Shown piece by piece: positions 60,885 to 64,000 of a stretch of 64,000 nucleotides of DNA (the first letter of the stretch is position 1; the number at the start of each line of letters is the position of its first letter). This DNA is from Phaseolus vulgaris. Lineage: Eukaryota; Streptophyta; Magnoliopsida; Fabales; Fabaceae. Location: the NCBI RefSeq assembly GCF_000499845.2, contig NC_023753.2, positions 2,170,001 to 2,234,000 on the forward strand, given 5' to 3'. Position numbers and translations under genes: made by a program. The notes beneath the pieces were generated by a model. That model was not told the origin of the DNA. It did no database searches and saw only the letters and a program-made list of their open reading frames with translations.

Positions 60885-61000
60885 TTTTTTTTTGATCGGC
60901 AATAAAAAATAAATAAATGTGAACCACTTCAGGAGTGGTTCAACCCTTATACAAACATAAAATACCTAAGATACTCCATCTCAACACTCACACCGCCAGA
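60885..61000 (-). mobile_element. LINE 3' tail, minus orientation
   Basis: A T9 tract followed by GATCGGCAATAAAAAATAAA on the plus strand, then GTGAACCACTTCAGGAGTGG and TTCAACCCTTATAC. On the minus strand this ends TTGCCGATCAAAAAAAA, as in the LINE at 6626-7195 (TTGCCGATAAAAAAAA). Severely 5'-truncated. The CCACTTCAGGAGTGG part is a small palindrome. Confidence 0.55.
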
Positions 61001-61660
61001 CGCCTTGAATTACTAAACAATCATAACTCAACTCAAACAATCTGAACTAAAAAAAATTCAAGAAACCATCGTCATAAAAATATTTTATAACTAAAATGAA
61101 ATTTACATTTATTTATAAGCTATTAAATATTTTTATCATGTCCATCAATATATTAAATTTAAAAAGTTAAATTTGATCGAACATGGATTTAGTGGCAGAA
61201 GAAAAATGAGATTGAATTGAAGAAGGTGAAAAGTTGTGGTTGTGCGTCACATTTGCCTGCGGGCGGCTACAGAGGCTGTACAACGTAGGAGCCTAACGTA
61301 TTACAATGTACAAACAAAATCGGCAACCAACCCATTAGAATAGTAATAATCCTCCCTCCAACATTATTTTATTTTGGTTCAATTCAATAACTTTTCTGGG
61401 TTATACACGCATTCTTGGTCAGTTTAATTTTTTTTTATCATGCTACTAGTCATTTCAATAATCAAGTAAAACAAACTCTTAGCTAAACAATTACGATTCA
61501 AGCACACCAGCAGTCAAATCAAAAACACACAACTCATTATCTATTACATAAAAGATTATCTTTATACATTTCCTATTCACAAATATGAACTGTAGCTAAA
61601 GTGTCAACGGTCGTAGTTGTAGGCTATTCAGATTTCTCCATCTCAATCTCAAATTCTGTG
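61001..61660. other. Intergenic DNA and promoter region of the VQ gene
   Basis: No gene is visible. A GC-richer patch lies at about 61240-61300 (GCCTGCGGGCGGCTACAG). One W-box-type site, TTTGACT on the minus strand (61512-61518), lies about 260 bases upstream of the VQ start. WRKY factors bind W-boxes and VQ genes are often WRKY-responsive, but a single site in this composition is weak evidence. Confidence 0.4.
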
Positions 61661-61664
61661 TCTT

Positions 61665-61671
61665 TATATAT
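61665..61671 (+). promoter_or_regulatory. TATA box of the VQ-motif gene
   Basis: TATATAT, followed by CAACCCACC, about 105 bases upstream of the ATG. This places transcription start near 61700 with a 5' UTR of about 75 bases. Good position for a plant TATA box. Confidence 0.55.
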
Positions 61672-61773
61672 CAACCCACCTTTCTATTCTTTCGCTATAA
61701 ACCAATTTCGTACTTTTCCATTTTTCACCAAACATTTCCACACATTGGTTTCTTGAGTTGAAGCTGAACTAAG

Positions 61774-62364
61774 ATGAGACCTGATGCAAAGTTGTGTGGC
61801 TTTCATGAGCACCCAAAGAAGGTGATCAATGGTTATCGTCCTTCTCCTTTGGTGATCAACAAAGACTCCCACATGATACGAAAGCCTTCAACATGTGTTG
61901 ATGCACAAACCAAACTCCAGAGGCCACAGAGGATTACTCCCATCATCATTTACACTGAATCACCCAAGGTTATCCATACCAAGGCTAAAGATTTCATGGC
62001 TCTTGTTCAAAGACTCACGGGTAGGTCAAGCACCAGTGACAACGTCTCCACTGCTTCACTGCCTCAAGACACCTCTGAGAATCTTGGATCATCTTTGTCT
62101 GACGGTTCCAACAACAATAGTAATGAAACAAGTTCAGCTCTCAGGAGGGGTGGTGAGAATTTGTTCCAGAGTGGTGCAATTGTTCCATGTAGCCCTTCTC
62201 ATCTGGATTTTGCTGATATGCCACTTTTCACTCCAAATCCTTCTGATCTCTTTTGCTCATCTCGATCATCAGTGTTTAAATATTCTGATTCCCCATATGG
62301 GGTTTTGGGAAGTTTGATATCCCCTTCCGCTTTGGAATTCATGAAAGAACTGTCTGAATACTGA
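61774..62364 (+). CDS. VQ-motif protein of the MKS1/VQ8 type, intronless
   Basis: A single exon of 196 residues; VQ genes usually lack introns. The core motif FMALVQRLTG lies at residues 74-83 and fits FxxxVQxLTG. Ahead of it are RPSPLVINKDSHMIRKP (22-38) and ITPIIIYTESPKVIHTKAKD (54-73), the N-terminal pattern of the MKS1/VQ8/VQ20/VQ21 subgroup. VQ proteins act in the nucleus as partners of WRKY transcription factors through the VQ core, and MKS1 is phosphorylated by MPK4 in defence signalling; those roles are inferred from the family. Several Ser/Thr-Pro pairs (near 24, 63, 140, 153, 173 and 183) could be MAP-kinase sites. The C-terminal half is Ser/Asn-rich and probably disordered, ending SALEFMKELSEY. 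The first in-frame ATG gives the expected N terminus. The plus-strand frame at 61895-62317 is a shadow. Confidence 0.93.
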   Translation: MRPDAKLCGFHEHPKKVINGYRPSPLVINKDSHMIRKPSTCVDAQTKLQRPQRITPIIIYTESPKVIHTKAKDFMALVQRLTGRSSTSDNVSTASLPQDTSENLGSSLSDGSNNNSNETSSALRRGGENLFQSGAIVPCSPSHLDFADMPLFTPNPSDLFCSSRSSVFKYSDSPYGVLGSLISPSALEFMKELSEY

Positions 62365-64000
62365 TACCAATTCCTTTGGGTGCACGTTTTGTTCATATTT
62401 GCTCGAGGGTTCAGCTTGGTCCGTTAAATAATAGTTCAGTTTCTATGCTGAAATAGGTTGGTCCCTTTAGCCTATTTTGTTTCTTCTGTAAATTTTGTTG
62501 TATTAGTGTCACGCAGCTGAACAACTATGACACTGGCTACCATCAAATTGTGAATCATAGGGAGATTTAATTCAATTTATTCTTTCTGAACATGAGAAGA
62601 ATATGTTCATCAGTTTGGTTTTTTTTTGTAATTTCATTACCTGTTGTATTCTCTTTTCATGCTCCTCTTTCGTTGCATAAAAACTGCGAATCGATCTGTA
62701 ATCTTGTTTCTTCTTTGCATTAGATACGCAAGCAAGCGTTTATTTCCTAATTCCCATTTCATCAGTTGTGTATATAATTATTGGATCTGTTTCAGACACA
62801 CATTTGGTCAGTCAATACAAAGACAATTCTACAAGGTTCTCGGATCACTGTCTGGTTTGGTATTTTTGTCAACATACTACTTGAGTTGTTTTGTTTAAAT
62901 TTTGCTAGATTTGTAACTTCAAAAGCAAAGTCAACTCCTTGGTTATCATATCATTTTCTTTCCTACGACTTCAATTTTTTTAATGATGTTTTACTAATAT
63001 TTAACATTTGCATACAGTTGTAACTGATAATAGCTCCACCCACCTCCATAGTATCTGTTCTCCTTCTTCTCCTTACAGATCAGTTAATTAATAACAAAAG
63101 GAGTGGTTTGAAAACATGGTAATAATCTATAAATGATAATATAGCAAGACAGCTAGTAATTAATATGAAAATATCTGTTACTTAAATGGTTTATTCTGAT
63201 AGCTAACAATGACTAGGCTTTGAAATTAGCATCAATGTGTAGTATGATTATGATAACACATTTAGGAAAAATTGATTGGACCATTTGCCATTTATATTTA
63301 ATATTATTGTTGAAGGAGACAAAAGATAATTGCTATAGACATTTGATGCTAAATCTTAGAGGCTGGTCCAGATGGAACTTTTTAATTGAATAAATTTGCA
63401 GAGCTGAAGTCTACGTTTGACTAGAAGCATAACCTTAATTGGTGTTGAAATGAATGATAGAATTTCAAGCAAAATATATATTATAACAGCTTAGCAATGG
63501 CGGATACGAGAGAACACAAAATATTGACTTTGGCAGTACATGTACACACAGGAACATTTTTTTATGGAGAGGCATTGCCTTTAACACCAAATCAACACAA
63601 AAAAATGAAAGTCTGTTGCAAAAATTATGGGTAGTAATTGGAATAACCTGCCGATAATTTTCATTTCGATTGTTAAAGGTGTGATATCTTAAAATCTTCT
63701 TAGGTAATACTAAAATTATTATATTTTGATATATTTTAGTAAGGATAATGAATCTATTACAACTTCAATAATAATTTTAAAAGATCAATGTGATTACTTC
63801 AATAATAACTTAAAATTTATTCACTATTTTCATCATTCATTTTCTTGTTTTTAACCGTCAAAAAAGTAAATTATTCGTCAAAAATATTATATTAAAAAAA
63901 CTAACGAATTCAAAGATTTTATAGAGCAGACTAGGCTTATAAAAGTGCACACAAATAAAAGATCTAATTGATAATTATGTTTTAATTGTGTAAAATTTGA
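62365..64000. other. 3' flank of the VQ gene and intergenic DNA
   Basis: The first ~270 bases are T-rich and GC-balanced, as expected of a 3' UTR (TTTTGTTTCTTCTGTAAATTTTGTTG). Beyond about 62640 no gene is recognised; the overlapping plus frames at 62644-63023 are hydrophobic and low-complexity. Confidence 0.5.

Noticed and set aside
61895..62396. Frames overlapping the VQ gene on both strands
   Set aside because: Shadows of the real coding frame, which has the conserved VQ core and subgroup N terminus.
1..64000. CRISPR arrays, bacterial operons, tRNA or rRNA genes
   Set aside because: None was seen. The repeats are transposon families or microsatellites, the gene structure is eukaryotic, and no tRNA T-loop/anticodon pattern was recognised; a tRNAscan run would settle the last point.

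Overview
This is nuclear plant DNA from a dicot, most likely a legume of the bean/cowpea (Phaseoleae) type. Four genes have plant exon-intron structure, plant TATA/5'UTR layouts and plant-only gene families. The intergenic DNA is very AT-rich and full of plant transposon debris. The legume assignment rests on my recognition of repeat families and gene variants and was not tested by a search.

Layout. 0-14.6 kb is gene-poor and holds three full copies of a foldback CACTA-type MITE (4.7, 7.5 and 10.7 kb), two adjacent 5'-truncated LINEs (5.9-7.2 kb) and a Mutator-like element with long terminal inverted repeats (12.85-13.98 kb). 14.8-18.8 kb (minus) is a six-exon gene for an IST1-like ESCRT-III-associated protein. 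20.8-24.1 kb (minus) is an eight-exon gene for a monoglyceride lipase / caffeoylshikimate-esterase-like serine hydrolase. 24.2-47.1 kb is a gene desert with more MITEs, a degenerate tandem repeat cut by a MITE, a solo LTR with target-site duplication lying head to head with a second LTR-like sequence (35.5-36.5 kb), and simple repeats. 47.5-48.5 kb (plus) is an intronless, unusually GC-rich adenylate isopentenyltransferase gene (cytokinin synthesis, IPT1 type). 48.6-61.6 kb is again intergenic, with one deleted MITE and LINE tails. 61.8-62.4 kb (plus) is an intronless VQ-motif gene of the MKS1/VQ8 type.

The four genes do not form a pathway or cluster: endosomal sorting, lipid or phenylpropanoid ester hydrolysis, cytokinin synthesis and a WRKY-partner regulator. 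Both multi-exon genes reconstruct without a frame break (324 and 395 residues), so they are probably functional.

I found no convincing undescribed system. The best second looks are the foldback MITE family (six complete copies, each with a matching 3-bp target duplication, plus two half copies ending near the hairpin apex), the head-to-head LTR promoters, the possibly gene-capturing Mutator-like element, and several non-coding islands that look like transcript or promoter DNA without an ORF.
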